The notes: generated from the sequence alone by a model not told the origin. 64,000 bases of DNA from Cocos nucifera (GCA_006176705.1 QRFJ01004277.1:62001-126000); one strand, 5' to 3'; counted from the stretch's first letter, positions 34,597 to 46,798 are shown. Program-made: numbers and translations.

Positions 34597-36880
34597 TGTT
34601 AGATATATGTGCCCTAGAAGCCAGAATTGGCTGACACTTGTAATACACTTCTAGGGGCAAAATTGTAATTTTGACTATAATTAATGAAATGGGTTATTTT
34701 CTATCACACATGTGTATTTAGTGTCTGTGATACATCCTTTGAGTTAATGGTAATGATAATTCATATTTTCAAGAGTTGAAAATTTAAGACATGAATAATC
34801 ATTATTAACTCATAAACAGCTCCCGACCATAGGATCATCACGAGGATGGTGATTGATCCGGAAGGTTGGTGTACGATCGCTTCTCTTTAGTAGATGAGTC
34901 TTGAGTCTACGGTGTGGAGACACCGGAGCGAGAGTACAGGTACTCGTTAGAGAACGAGGGCACTGAGCGTGACCACCTCGAGTAGTCATTAGGGAAGTCT
35001 ACCTTCTCGTCAATGACTGACTCGATGCTGCAGTAGTGTGTCTGGTTCTTTGACCTGAGATGCATCGGCAGTTCACCTTGAGGGTGTTATAGTTTGACTA
35101 CACCATTACTCGGTCTCCTAGCCATATGGAACCCTGAGGTGTATGTTGGCTATAGCATGTTCATTGTAGGAACTGGATTGCATCAAGATGGGATCTATCT
35201 ACCTCGGTGGTAGAGGAGTAGCCCTATGATGATCATGAGAATCAAGTCCAGAAATCCATGGCCATGGCAGAGTGAAATAATAGAAAGAGTTTCTATTTAG
35301 ATTTTCACATTGGACTCGAATCGAATGATTACATCATATGACAGAGACTAGGGTTTGACGAGTTCACCTTAACCCTAATCTGATCGGGGCTCAAGATAGA
35401 AGAACTTAATCACACAGGTAGCTGCACCAAGAGGTTCGCATTCAGCTCTGATGGGTTGCCACCATATACTGCTAGGTGTCACTGGTGGATTTTGGGAGCA
35501 ATTAGAATGATTTAGATGATCGATCATTCTAGCTGTTCGAATCAGAAGAGTTCTGATCCATCGAAAGGAGTTTCGATGATGTCTATGATAGAGATCATGA
35601 CATATCCCATTACCATACAGAACTGAACCTAACTGGGTCACACAAACAAGGGTTTGAATCTGGTGATCATCAATTGAACTGATCTAGTTCAATTGATCTG
35701 AATGAGATTCAATTAGGTTCAAGGAAATCGTGCTAGCACTCGATTGAACCTAACGTTCTTCTTTTACTATCATAAATAAGTTGTCCTGACTGAGCCAAAG
35801 GAGTTTGTGCTCAATCAGAGGCCTTCATATGGTCTGACTGGAGGTTGTCCAAGTCAGAATAGGTTGTCTTATTTGTAAGACATTACCTGCCATTTTTGGT
35901 CACCTGCCATTTCTTGTTCTTTGACTTTGGTCAAAAGTCTACCTTTGACTGGTCAAACGTTGACCATTGACCCTTTGACTTTTGACCACATGTCATGCAC
36001 CTATTGGAGAGCTGGTGGGGGCCTGTCCCCCTGCCAGAACTGGCAAGGAGAAGGGCGCACGCCAAGGGTGGCGTGAGCCCAAGTAGGAGGCGCCTAGGAG
36101 TCCTTGTTGGACAAGGACTCCACCTCCCTTTTGGATTCCAATCAGAGTTCTACTAAGAATCCAGTTTGACTGGTCTTAGGCGCCCTCTAAGGAGGAATCC
36201 AGGGGTCTCTATTCCAACCAATCAGATTTAGATCTGATTTCACAAAGGGTTGTGATTGGTTGAGAGGAAGAGGAGTTGGATCACAAGAGGTCTATAAATA
36301 AGACCCTGCGCCCAACCCTAATTCAAAATGCAAATTATTGATAGAGATTTCCCACGCCCCAAGGCTGCCTCTCCCCTCCTTCTCCATGCCATAGTCTCTT
36401 CTCCCCTTGCTCTCCACGTCCAAAAGGTGTTTTGGACTTAGTTTGGTGCGATTCAGATCAAGGAAAGGCGATCAAAAGCAAGAAGGCTGCGCTGCTGCAA
36501 AAGGACGACTGCAAATCTTCAAAAGAGTTTTGAAGATCCTCCAGATCAGATCCAGATCTGATTTTTGGAGGTGTGATAGAGAAGAAGAGGTTCTCCAGAT
36601 CCAACCCGAGTGGATACCGGTAGAGGCCAGGCGCTTGCGTGGCTGAGATCCAGAACCTTCCGCTGCAATCAGGATCATCTACAGGGTAATAGGATTACCC
36701 AAATCAGGTAAATTAAATTTGATTTAATTTATCTTATTTTATTTTATTTATTAAAATAATAAGAATCAGATCTGAAATTTATCAAGATCTGATTAAGATC
36801 AAGAGAAAATTTTTGAAATATATCTCTTGATCTAATCAGATCTGAACAAACTTGGACCGGGAAATCAGGATTTCCCTTCA
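34597..36880 (+). repeat. B 3' LTR (2284 bp)
   Basis: Complete, TGTTAGATATATGTGCC to CCCTTCA. Hairpin at 34741-34811, second hairpin 34832-34859, antisense frame 35375-35641, W-boxes 35919-35989, TATA 36293-36300, variable patch 36323-36353. Confidence 0.94.
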
Positions 36881-36885
36881 TAAGG

Positions 36886-38901
36886 TTGGTGTACAATCAC
36901 TTTTTCATAGTAGATAAGTCTTGAGTCTATGGTGTAGAGACATCAGAGCGAGAGTATAGGTACTCGTTAGAGAACGAGGGCACTGAGAATGACCACCTCG
37001 AGTAGTCATAAGGAAGTCTACCTTCTCATCAATGATTGACTCGAAGCTGCAGTGGTGTGTCTGGTTCATTGACTTGAGGTGCATCGACAGTTCACCTTGA
37101 GTGTGTTATAGTTTGACTTCACCATGACTCGATCTTCTAGCCATTTGGAACCCTGAGGTGGATGTTGGCTATAGCATGTTCAGTGTAGGAATTGGATTGC
37201 ACCAAGAGGAAATCTATCTATCGCGATGGATGAGGAGCAGCCCTATGATGATCATGAGAATCAAGTCCATAGCCCATGGCCATGGCAGAGTGAAATAATA
37301 GAAAGAGTTTCTATTAAGATTTTTACATCAAACTTGATTCGAATGATTAAATCATATGATAGAAATTAGGGTTTGACGAGTTCACCATAACCCTAATCTG
37401 ATCGGACTCAAGATAGAAGAACTTAATCACATAGGTAGCTACACCAAGAGGTTTATTTTTAGTTTTGATGGGTTGCCACCATATACTGTTAGGTGTCACT
37501 GGTGGATTTTGTGAGCAATTAGAATAATTTAGATGATCGATCATTCTAGTTGTCTGAATCAGAAGAGTTCTGATCCATCAAAAAGAGTTTTGATGATATT
37601 GATGATAGAGATCGCGACATATCCCATTATCATATAGAATTGAATCTAACTGGATCACACAAATAAGAGTTTGGATTTGGATATCATCAATTGGACTAAT
37701 CCAATTTAATTGATTTGAATAAGATTCAATTAGGTTCAAGGAAATCGTGCTAGCACACGATTGAGGCTAACATTCTCCTTCTACTATCATTAAAAGTTAT
37801 CTCGACTGAGCCAAATAAGTTTGTGCTTACTCAGGTACCTTTACTTGGTCTAACTGGAGCTTGTCCAGATCAGAAAAGGGATGTCTTAATTTATGAGATA
37901 AATTTAAGACAACACCTGGCATTTTTCGTCACCTACTAATTCTTGTCTTTTGACTTTGGTCAAACATTAACCTTTGACCCTTGGACATCTGCCCATGTGT
38001 CATGCACCTATTGGAGAGCAGATAGGGGCTTGTCCCCTTGCTAGATATTGGAAAGGAGGGGGCGCACACCTAGTGAGGCATGCATCCATGGATAGGGACG
38101 ACTGAAGTCCCATACGGATGGGACTCCAGGTTGCTTCTTGGATTCTACTTAGGTGACCTCTAGCTATAGACTTTGACAAGTATAAGGTCTCATCTATGGA
38201 TGAATTTATGGGGCTCTCATCTGATTGGATTAGATGATGTCATCCCACTAATCAGATTTAGATCTGATTGTACGAAGCAACATGATTGGCCAGGATGACG
38301 TGGCACTGCATGGCGCAGTAGGTTCTATATAAACCCTATCTGCCTAACCTAGAAAAGGTTCTCTCTTAGCCCACACCCTAAGGCTACCCCTCTCCCTTCT
38401 CTATGCTATCTTTTGATCCTCTCTCTCCTCTCCACGCCCAAGGAAAGTTGGGCTTCAGTTTGGTGTGATCCAGGCAAGAAAAGGTTGATGAGAAAGGAAG
38501 AAGGCTGCACCGCTGTAGAGACGACTGCTGATCTTCAGAAGGAGTTTTGAAGATCCTCCAAATTAGATTTAGATCTGACTTTTGGTGAAGTGATAAAGAA
38601 GGAGAAGATCTCCAGATCCAGCCTAAGTGGATATCGATAGAGGCCAGACGCTTGCGTGGCTAGATCCAGAACCATAGGTAATCAGTAGGATCATCAAAGA
38701 ATAATCAGATTACCCAGCATCAAGATATAATTAAATTAGATTTAATTTATTTTTATTTTTTTTTGATTTATTAGATCTATAAAATTAGATCTGAAATATC
38801 TCAGATCTGATCTGGATACATGAGAGAAATTTTTGAAATATCTCTCTTGAACCGATCAAATTTGAACGAACCTGATCCAAAAAATCATAATTTTTTCTTC
38901 A
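36886..38901 (+). repeat. A 3' LTR, remaining 2016 bp
   Basis: Continues exactly where 24993 stopped (TTGGTGTACAATCAC) and ends TTTTCTTCA, next to AAGAC. TATA-like TATATAAA at 38336-38343. With the first part it totals 2285 bp. Confidence 0.92.
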
Positions 38902-38906
38902 AAGAC

Positions 38907-39190
38907 AAGATGAGAGGAGAAGCTCTGTTAACGGCCCTAATGTGCTCGTATAATCACTTTAGCAATAGAAGGAGAACCTCATCCTAACATGAGCAAGATT
39001 GAAGACCTCGTTAGACTAAGATGAGGTGAGGGGAGAAGCCCTGTCAACGGTCCTAATGTGCCCTTATGATCGTGCAAGGAATAGAAGAGAACCTCATCCT
39101 AATAAGAGGTAGGCCAAGGCCTTGTTAATCTAAAATGAGAAGAAGGAAAAAGACCTACAAGCGACCCTTATATGTATCCCCCCTATGGCT
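38907..39190 (+). repeat. O1 3' UTR tandem array, right part
   Basis: The repeat marker occurs at 38961 (AGCAAT) and 39077 (AGGAAT), still 116 bp apart and in register with 16603 once A is removed. A degenerate unit follows to about 39190. Confidence 0.87.
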
Positions 39191-39451
39191 ACATCAAATA
39201 TGAAAAGGAGAATCCCATCCTAGTTCACTAAAGGGACCCTCAGCTCGGCATCCACAACAAGCATCTCATTAGAAGACAAAACAAAAAAAAATGAGATGAA
39301 GAATGTGAAGCCAATTACAAGCATTGAATTCATATAAGAAAATGATGAAAAAGGTACCATTTTATTACAAATATAAGTTCACTATAAGCAAAATAAAGAT
39401 CGTCAAGATTAATTACATGAAAAAAAAAGAAGAAGAAAAAAAGTTGAAGCC
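39191..39451. other. O1 spacer, nothing recognised
   Basis: A-rich spacer between the tandem array and the end of the antisense coding region. I see no gene, motif or repeat. Confidence 0.5.
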
Positions 39452-40370
39452 CTAAGATGGATCGAACTCCTCAAACCTTGGGCCGTCGACCCCAGCCATC
39501 ACCAAGGCCTGCTTTAGTCTAAGGATCTCTCCCATAAGCTCCTTCTTCTTATATAGACCATCTATATATATCCTGTTGACATGTTGGAATTTGCCTTCAA
39601 GCTCTCGCCACTGCTTTCTCAAGAATTCAGACTTGGCCTCCACATCCTTGATAGCCTGATGTTCATAGGTTAGCTGGAGCTTCAGCCGTTGAACCTTGAT
39701 CTTCTCCATCTCGACTGCTTCTAAGAGCTCGCTGATGGTCCTCTTCAAGGAGGCGATCTCCTCCAACTTGCCACTTGCACCGACCTATCGACTACTGTAT
39801 AATTGCCTCTGAAAATAAGTCGCTTCATCTCTGGCGACCTTGAGCTCGCATTCAAGCTTGGACATTTTCTCTACCCAAGTTATTCTGTAACTATTATGCT
39901 AGTTCTCGGAGTGTCATAACTACTTCCGAAGTTCGGAGATCTTCTTAGACCAGTCCCAATCGTACCAAGCCTTGTCGGTAGACCATTGCAAACTCCCCTC
40001 TAGTAGATGGATTTTCTCTTTCACCATCTTAAGATCAACTTTGAGAGAGCTGATCTTCACCATTAGTGCCCAAGATTCATTGCTGGTATTTTTCTTGAGT
40101 TCGGCAATCTCCCTCTCAAAGTTCTCCTTTCGGATGCTGAAGCTTGTGGAGTCCTTCATGTGTAAATTTTGAAGGTGAGTGACCTCTTTGGTTGCCTCCA
40201 AAGCATTCTTCTGAGAAGCTTGAAGGTCGTCCTCCAACTTCTTCAACATTTTCTTCAGATGGTGGACTTCCTTTTTTAAGCTTTTTATTAAAGGTTTCAA
40301 TGGAACTCCCTGAAGTAAGAGGTCGGTGTCGATTGGAGATGGCGGGTTATGGCTCTGATTATTGGAGAGA
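39452..40370 (-). pseudogene. O1 antisense coiled-coil gene or last exon
   Basis: Two open pieces, 40300-39920 and 39766-39452, joined by a region with stops. Both show dense Lys, Glu and Leu in heptad-like spacing (for example LKKEVHHLKKMLKKLEDDL and EEIASLKRTISELLEAVE), so a long coiled coil is likely. It ends FEEFDPS with a stop. It could be the C-terminal exon of the neighbouring antisense gene or a separate gene. No catalytic motif. Confidence 0.6.
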
Positions 40371-40452
40371 TTCTAGATTACACATGGCACAATACCAATA
40401 TAAAGAAAAGCATAAACAAAAGTAAATTCACTTTCATTTAACTAAAAATTTT

Positions 40453-42585
40453 TTAGTACAAAGCAAAATAAAAGAGAAAAAGAAAAAAGTATAATTGTTC
40501 GAGGTCCTCAACCTTAGGGGGTGTGGCGGCGGAAGAGGTTGGAGCACTCTCGACTGCCTCAGGTTTTGGAGCATGCTCGAGCACCTCCACAGTAGGTTCG
40601 GATGGACTGGGGGCAGGCTCGGTAGGGGAATGATCGACTACAGTGCTGGACGGTCCTACCTCTTCGCCAAGATCCTCCTCATCCAAAAAGCTCAGGTCAA
40701 GCTAGGAAAATTTCTGTGCCATCCTACCTTTGTAGAGTTCGAAGCCTTTGATGAATGCCTTCTGGCCGAAGGTGATGTTCAGGTCTTTCATTTCAAAGAA
40801 GGCCTTGAACTCTTCCATGGCCCGGGTTGCCGCCTCCAAAGCTGACTTTGCCTCGTGAGCCTCCAACTCGATGACCCTCCCCTTGGCTTTTTTTTCTTCT
40901 CCTTCAGTGCCAAAGCAGCCTTCAGCCCGGTCGAGAGAAGCTCCTCTTTTGAAGCGCACCTTGGAGACTCACAAATTCCACTGCCTTCTCCTTCATGGAG
41001 CACTCAGCTTCGACGGCCTTTTCTTGGAGGCGACCAATCTTAGCTTGAAGATCCCCTTGGACCTTCAGCGCCTCCACCTCCTGGCAATTCGCCCTCTTGA
41101 GATGGACAATTATTTGGTGACCCAACTACCACAGCAAAATAGCAATAAAATAGAGGAATGAAAGATAGAAAAATGAAAAAAGGAGTATGATAAGACGATT
41201 ACCTAAGAAAAATTCCCAAGAAAGTCCTAGACGAATTGTGTCTGGTCAAGGTCAGCCATGTGGTGCACTACCTCAGGCATGGCAAATTTGTTAGTTAGAT
41301 CCTAGATGATGTCCGAGTTATCGAAGGGGTCCACCCCCAGATCGTCGCTGCTGTTTTTACTTGGCTCGCCTGGACAGGCCTTGCGGGCTACCTTCGCAAT
41401 GGCCGACATTCCCTTCCCCTTCGTCTTTTCCTTGTCGGTGGAAGGGTCTGAAGAATGATCCCCTAACGAAAGATCTATGGGCTCGGGGGGAAGTGGCCCT
41501 CCTTCGACGACGTCGATGCTAGTGGCTGGGTTGACCTTGACTAGTGGCAGACCTCGATTGTGACATCTGCAGCAGCAGGAGCTGCAGGGTCGGAGGCGCC
41601 GACCTTCACCCATTTTGAACCCTCGCTCGGGGCCTTCCCCTTCCTTTTTTTGGGCGTAAAGGCCCTTGGTGAGCCTCTCCATAGCATCAGTATCCATTTC
41701 TATGATAAAGAAAAAATTATAGTCAGCCAAGGTACATACAAAACTTCACGAGAATTGAACATTCATACTCATATATATATGTGTGCATACATGAGGCAAA
41801 AAATAGTAATAACAATAATAGTACCGACGGGGTTGAGAGGACTTAAGCCAAGGTTGAACAAGATGTTGCTCTTTTAGATGGTCAGAAAGAAGAGGAGCTC
41901 GGTACGCCTTAAGCTTGTTAGAAGACTCGAGGTTGGCTCCATCTAAACTAGGGGCTCGACAAACTGATTCTCGGAGGAAGCCCCAGGAAGGAAGGTCAAG
42001 CAGCGAGGTCGGACATTGGACAAAGAAGTACTTCTTCTTCCAATTATGAATGGAAGAAGGAGCATCTTTCAGTAATCCCTTCTTACCAAACTGATGGAAG
42101 AAGTAGCATCAGTCATTTATGGAAGGATGACGTTTGAAGGTATAGAAATTTTGGAATAATGAGATAGTCAACCAAACTTCGGCCAGATGGCCGAGGGAAA
42201 GGAAACCTATCATGAACCAAAAGGAGTTCAGCACAATAGAGATGAAGGAGATGTTCAAGAATCAAAAGAGGGCAACTACAAAGGGCGGCATCAAAAGCCG
42301 AAGCCCGGCACGTAAGGTCTCTAAGTATAGGCAAAATCGATTGACTGGAGGTGAGTTGGCGCATTCATCCGACCCAAGGAGCTTGAGGTCGTACTCGGAG
42401 GAAACCCCATTTTGGATGTGGATTAATGAAAGATCATTTGGCGTCAAAATCGAAGGGATGGTATCGGAAATAAAAGACTGGTGAGACATGTTCCTAGGCT
42501 CAACCTCAGCCAGGGGTGCGGGATCCAAGAAGGTCGGTCTAGACGAGCTCCAAGAATCGATGGAATAGAAGATTTTGAAAGACAT
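40453..42585 (-). pseudogene. O1 antisense gene, 'putative gypsy type transposon' (PF04195-like)
   Basis: N-terminal part (42585-41880) carries GLRLLMPPFVVALF, FWFMIGFLSLG and FQNFYTFKRHP, then APSSIHNWKKKYFFV, the pattern of the Transposase_28 family found antisense in Tat elements. Two introns look credible: 41700-41824 (GTACTATT to TTATCATAG) and 41127-41202 (GTAATC to GGTAG). Middle exon: acidic, Pro/Ser-rich, with DPFDNSD. Then a coiled coil (HLKRANCQEVEAL) and the ending GFELYKGRMAQKF with an acidic, Pro-rich tail. Several stops and one frameshift. Function unknown. Confidence 0.7.
41700..41824 (-). other. Probable intron 1 of the antisense gene
   Basis: Minus-strand GT at 41824 and T-rich tract plus CATAG ending at 41700. 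Coding resembles the family on both sides. Confidence 0.5.
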
Positions 42586-43207
42586 TCAAATCAAAATAAA
42601 ACCCTAAGAAAATCCCTAAAAATCAAGAAAAAATGTACTGCAGAAGCTTCTACCAGAGAAATCGAAAGAGAAAGAAGAAAAAAGATGCTAGAGAAATCGA
42701 AAATAGGTGATAGGAGGCTGACCTAAGTTGGCTAAGAGGGGCAAAGAGGCGATGGGCATGATAAAAATTGAGTGGAGGAGCGCTAAAAATGGAGAGGATG
42801 TGAGGAAGAACCAGTGCTCTCGAGTAGGAAGAAGGCAAGGGCTCGGGAGGGAAGAAGACTCTAGTAAAAATGAATTTCGAAGGGTGGAGAAGGCCTTAAA
42901 TAGCTAAGGGCAACCCGAGGCAGTTATGATTGCAGATGTTACTTGGCTGCTCCATGTGCGTTGCATCCCACTCATCATGTTAGGGGAGTGGCAATTGGTA
43001 GGTTTTTAATTATGCCATACCTAGGATAGTGTTACAGTAGGAAATTTGAAGGGTCGTCTCCTCAAAGTCATTTCAAATTTAATGAGCCCAAGAGCCGACG
43101 TAGTAGACGCTAAAATGTCTCTTCTGGATAGATGAGGGAAAAGAACTTCGGCAATTGCATCCATACTTTCTCCTTTTGAATTTCGAACTCAAGAGTAGGA
43201 GGACTAG
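42586..43207 (+). other. O1 region between antisense gene start and 3' LTR
   Basis: No coding region I can support. It probably contains the antisense gene promoter and 5' UTR; the short open frame at 42650-42838 on the minus strand has no recognised features. Ends in the purine-rich AAGAGTAGGAGGAC, a likely polypurine tract (43190-43203). Confidence 0.5.
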
Positions 43208-43323
43208 TATTGGGGATAAATCCACTCCTGCCAAAGTTTAACCGAAATGTCTGATCTTTGAATTGGCCCATCTGGTATCAATGGCCAGGGATGGGCTTCC
43301 ACTAAATCCGTAAGATCTTTCGG

Positions 43324-43503
43324 ACTCCTTCAATAGTCAAACTCCTGTTAGACTTCTCCTTCAACCGAACTCCTTTAGTAGTTGGACTCCTACCAGACTT
43401 CTCCTTCAATCAAACTCCTTCAGTAGTCGGACTCCTATCGAACTTCTCCTTCAGTCAGACTCCTTCAGCAGTCGGACTCTTGCCAGACTTCTCCTTCAGC
43501 TAG
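43324..43503 (+). repeat. Four tandem 45-bp repeats in O1 LTR U3
   Basis: Each unit starts ACTCCTT and contains CTTCTCCTTCA, exactly 45 bp apart. Degenerate copies follow to about 43535. Confidence 0.88.
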
Positions 43504-43874
43504 ACTCATTCTAAGGTCAAACTCCGGACAGGCTTTGCCACCAGTCGAACTCTTCCCGGGCTTCTCTATGTATCAAGCTCCTCTCAGACATCTCTTACCA
43601 GTTGCCTAAAAAGGCCTCCGCACCAACCCATGATATGGCAAACAACAGCCCAAGCATGGCTGATCTCAAGAACCTCCGAACTTCTTTGGAATGATCTTTT
43701 CTAAGAATTCTTTGCTACCTGTAGCTATCCCATCCGAACTTGAGTTGTTAGACTCTGGCAGATTGGCACATCATGACAACAGACACGATCCTCCATAACA
43801 AATCTTATGTGGTCCTGAACAGCCCACTACTAGATGGTTATGGCTGGCACTATCAGTTTGTTATGGGCTCCGCC

Positions 43875-43882
43875 TATATAAG
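43875..43882 (+). promoter_or_regulatory. TATA box of O1 LTR
   Basis: TATATAAG in the context CGCCTATATAAGAGATCC, about 240 bp before the LTR end. Confidence 0.7.
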
Positions 43883-44755
43883 AGATCCTCTAGATACATC
43901 TTCTTCTCCAAGCTCTTAATTTTTTTCTAAAAATTCTGTTAAAATCTCTCTAAGCACTCCATTTCTATTGGCCGAAAGAGCTGACTTGATTGTCAAAGGG
44001 TCTTGCCAGGGCCACCAACCCCAACTCCAGATGAGACTTGTTTTGCTAGTCATCGACGATGACTTCATCTTCTCCAACTCTAGCCTCGATTCTAGTGACA
44101 ACCAGATTTCACACCAACAATCTATAAAAAAATGACCTAATTCTAATTAACTATTAATTAAGTTTGATCAATTCTTTAACTTAGTCCATATTTAATCTAA
44201 CCTTAGGTCTAACCCAGTTAATGATCTAATCAAAGCTAATCCATCACCCTTTAATCCATGTTTTATAAAATTATCTTAGAATCTTCAAATCATAAACCTA
44301 GATCCTAAACAATCACTTAATTCTCAATTAAGTTCAAGGCTTATGGGTTGGAGTTTGGAAGCTCAGAACTAGTTTTTGATTTCATCATTTGAAATATTTT
44401 CAAATTTTGTAAATAATTTATATTGAATCAAATTCAATTTATAATTTTAGATCTGATTTATTTTAATATTTAGATCATGTCCATGGGTTTTGAATCTATG
44501 ATTTTATAGAAAATAAGTTTGCAATTTAAATTTCACAAAGCATATTTGTCATACATAAAAATTTTAGATTCAAAAATCAAAACTACATATTGAGCATATG
44601 TAATATGAGGACGTAGATCTAAACATGAAGCCTATCATATGGATCTTATCTAAACGATCAAAATCATATCATAAATTAATTAATAATAGATTTAAAATTT
44701 AAAAATAAATCATAAATTATTTTAGATCTTATCTAACTTATTTATGATTTAAGAA

Positions 44756-45044
44756 GCACATACTAGGACAACCTCTCCACTTTGAGGTGTAAACCTTATA
44801 GCAGGATAACCTTATAATCAGTATGTGCGATCCTACATTATTTAGATCTAATCTAAATAATCAATAATAGATCAAATATCTATTTAATTTTTATATTTAA
44901 AATTAAAAAATTAAATTTTAAAATTATTTAGATCACATCTAACTTATTCATGATTTAAAAATTTAGATTAGCACATACTAGGATAATCTTTTTATTGTAA
45001 GGAGTTAACCTTACAATAGGACAACCTTATGATCAGCATATGTG
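44756..45044. repeat. Duplicated hairpin unit in H leader
   Basis: Two units 215 bp apart. Unit 1 (44756-44828) has perfect 9-bp arms GCACATACT/AGTATGTGC. Unit 2 (44971-45044) has GCACATACT with AGCATATGTG. Each holds ACCTTA repeats between the arms. Confidence 0.65.
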
Positions 45045-45109
45045 ATCATTAATTTTTACTTTTAGATTTATTTTAAAGCATGCATGATCATGTCATAAAA
45101 GAATCTAGT

Positions 45110-45121
45110 GCTTTGATACCA
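45110..45121 (-). promoter_or_regulatory. Primer-binding site of H
   Basis: Minus strand TGGTATCAAAGC, one base different from the family PBS TGGTATCAGAGC. Confidence 0.55.
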
Positions 45122-46798
45122 CTATATTAGATACCATTGTTGAAAAATTATGTAGGATTTCATGCATACATTTCGAAACTTTTTTGAAACTAGATGCAGC
45201 GGAAGATATAGATTAAACTATTTAATCTATTTATGTATGTGATCTAATCATTAAACCCTATATCTAAGACCTATAACATATCATGATGCATGAATAAATC
45301 TAAAAAATAAATCAGGGTTGATATTGATCATATCAATATTCTAGATCGAGAACTATTCTAGAAATGCTAGATCACATCTAGGTCAGAAAAGAGAGCAGAT
45401 ATCTTATCTTTGCATGGATCAAAAATACCATAGTCGATATTTGATGTTGTCTTTATTACTTGGAGCCACATAGCATGTCCAGCCACTATGGGTTATCCAT
45501 ACAAGGTCACTATGCAGATCGGAGGTTCATCGAACAAAGATCTGCTCGAAGTACTAGTTTCTCGTGGATCCCTCCTGATAGTCGATCTGTAAAAATTTCT
45601 TCAAATCTATTAAATAATCTAAGAGATGAAGATAGGAAGGAAGATGAAGGGAGAAGTCTAACTTTTGGATCTCCTAAAAAATAGAAAATAAAGGGTTAAG
45701 AAAAAGCCTTAAGAGAAGACACATCTTCTCTTTCAAGACATCAACCATTGATGTCCTAAACAGACCTCCACGCCTAGACAAGAGGAGATCTTTTCCTCTC
45801 TCTTTGTCTCTAATTTTTTTCATGAAAATATCTTCTCAAAAGATAAAAAGGAAAAACTTAGAAAGAGACCTTAAAGAGAAGACCTTCTTTTCTTCCTTTG
45901 TTCTCACATGAATCTTTCATGTCCTAATGAGACCATCATGCCCAAAGCCTTGGAGCGCCAAACCTCCCACGCCCCTCATCCTCTCTTTCTTCTAATTTTG
46001 CATGGAAAGACCCAGGGATATCATGCCAACAACCACTTAAAAAGTGGTGCCCCACCTAAGAGTACTTCCTAAGGTTAAATAGTTTAAGAAGAAAAAAGTC
46101 AAACAAGGAAACTTACGGGTGTCCAACTCTTGGATGCCACCCATCTTTCCTTGTGCATGGGGAATCAGAAAGGAACACCAAAAGTCATAAGAAAATAGGC
46201 AACAATAAAGGATGGGGCATGAGACAAAAAAACTAAAAGGATAGAGGAGGAGTTTTAGAATTGAAGGACTCTTTCAAAAAGAATCATAAGCATAACAACT
46301 TACCTATTTTGATCAATTCAAAATAAATTCCAAAACCATGAAAGAGGGTGGCGTGGAACTTTAGATTGGCATGAGAAAACTCATGCCAACAGGAGAAAAA
46401 ATAGGCATGGGGCTTTCCCTTCTTGGCGCAAGAGATTAAGAGGAGTCTTAGTGTAACTAGGACTCTTCAATTAAAGGTAGGTCAAAACAAATTTCAAACA
46501 TAGTTAAACTAGAATTAATAGAATCTAATTAAAGAGTGATCCTAGTCCAACTACAAGCCTAATTAAATCAAATTAAATTTAATTTAAATTTAATTTAAAT
46601 TCTAACTTAATTAGAAATCAAGTACACTCAAGTCCTAGTCTAATAGAAAATTATTTTTTCCAGTAATTGGTTTATCTTACAAATCAATTGAACTTAACAT
46701 AATTAAGTTTAAACTAATTTTAATTGAATTTAATTTAGTTAAATTTAATCTCAGCCTAATTGCTGAATCAAATTGAGTCAATTAGCAATCCAATTGCT

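Larger units (their letters stand above)
24994..36880 (+). mobile_element. B: youngest-looking Ty1/copia element, inserted in A 3' LTR, contains gap
   Basis: TGTTAG at 24994 and CCCTTCA at 36880, flanked by the perfect duplication TAAGG (24989-24993, 36881-36885). It has the longest open frames of the family in this window. The 5' LTR region holds a 1000-N gap with duplicated LTR sequence on both sides, so the true 5' structure is uncertain. Confidence 0.9.
16665..38901 (+). mobile_element. A: Ty1/copia element inserted in the O1 3' repeats
   Basis: TG...CA LTR ends and the perfect 5-bp duplication AAGAC (16660-16664 and 38902-38906). The 5' LTR is intact, the coding region decayed, and the 3' LTR is split by copia B at 24994-36880. 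It is older than B by nesting, and its reading frames are more damaged. Confidence 0.93.
1..44119 (+). mobile_element. O1: Tat-type Ty3/gypsy LTR retrotransposon, 5' end outside window, interrupted twice
   Basis: Three collinear pieces (1-1665, 14772-16664, 38907-44119) reconstruct one element: RT, two RNase H regions, integrase, 3' tandem repeats, antisense genes and a 3' LTR. The RNase H to integrase linker reads through once O2 is removed, and the 116-bp repeat keeps its register once A is removed. The tandem 3' UTR repeats and antisense genes downstream of pol are known traits of the Tat lineage. The lineage call is from motifs, not a tree. Confidence 0.85.
43208..44119 (+). repeat. O1 3' LTR (912 bp)
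   Basis: Starts TATTGGGGATAAA (probably TGTTGG originally) and ends CACCAACA, giving TGTTGG/CCAACA inverted ends. Preceded by a polypurine tract. TATA box at 43875-43882 and a 45-bp tandem array. The far LTR is outside the window, so the boundaries rest on these signals. Confidence 0.75.
44120..46798 (-). mobile_element. H: old minus-strand copia-like remnant (leader and 5' LTR)
   Basis: A PBS-like TGGTATCAAAGC (minus strand, 45121-45110) separates a leader (44120-45109) from an LTR (about 45123-46798). The LTR's right part is homologous to F (shared CAATTAG...CAATTGCT). O1 ends within its leader and E is inserted in its LTR. No coding region is visible. The family is uncertain. Confidence 0.55.

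Noticed and set aside
36407..36646. 79-codon plus-strand frame, also at 28504
   Set aside because: Lies in R/U5 of the B LTRs only. The two copies are near-identical because they are one element, so their agreement carries no weight.
40495..41161. Plus-strand open frames in the O1 antisense region
   Set aside because: Shadows of the minus-strand antisense gene, whose composition, motifs and splice sites fit coding much better.
45460..45684. 74-codon open frame
   Set aside because: Lies in the H LTR, no homologue in F at the same place, no recognisable features.
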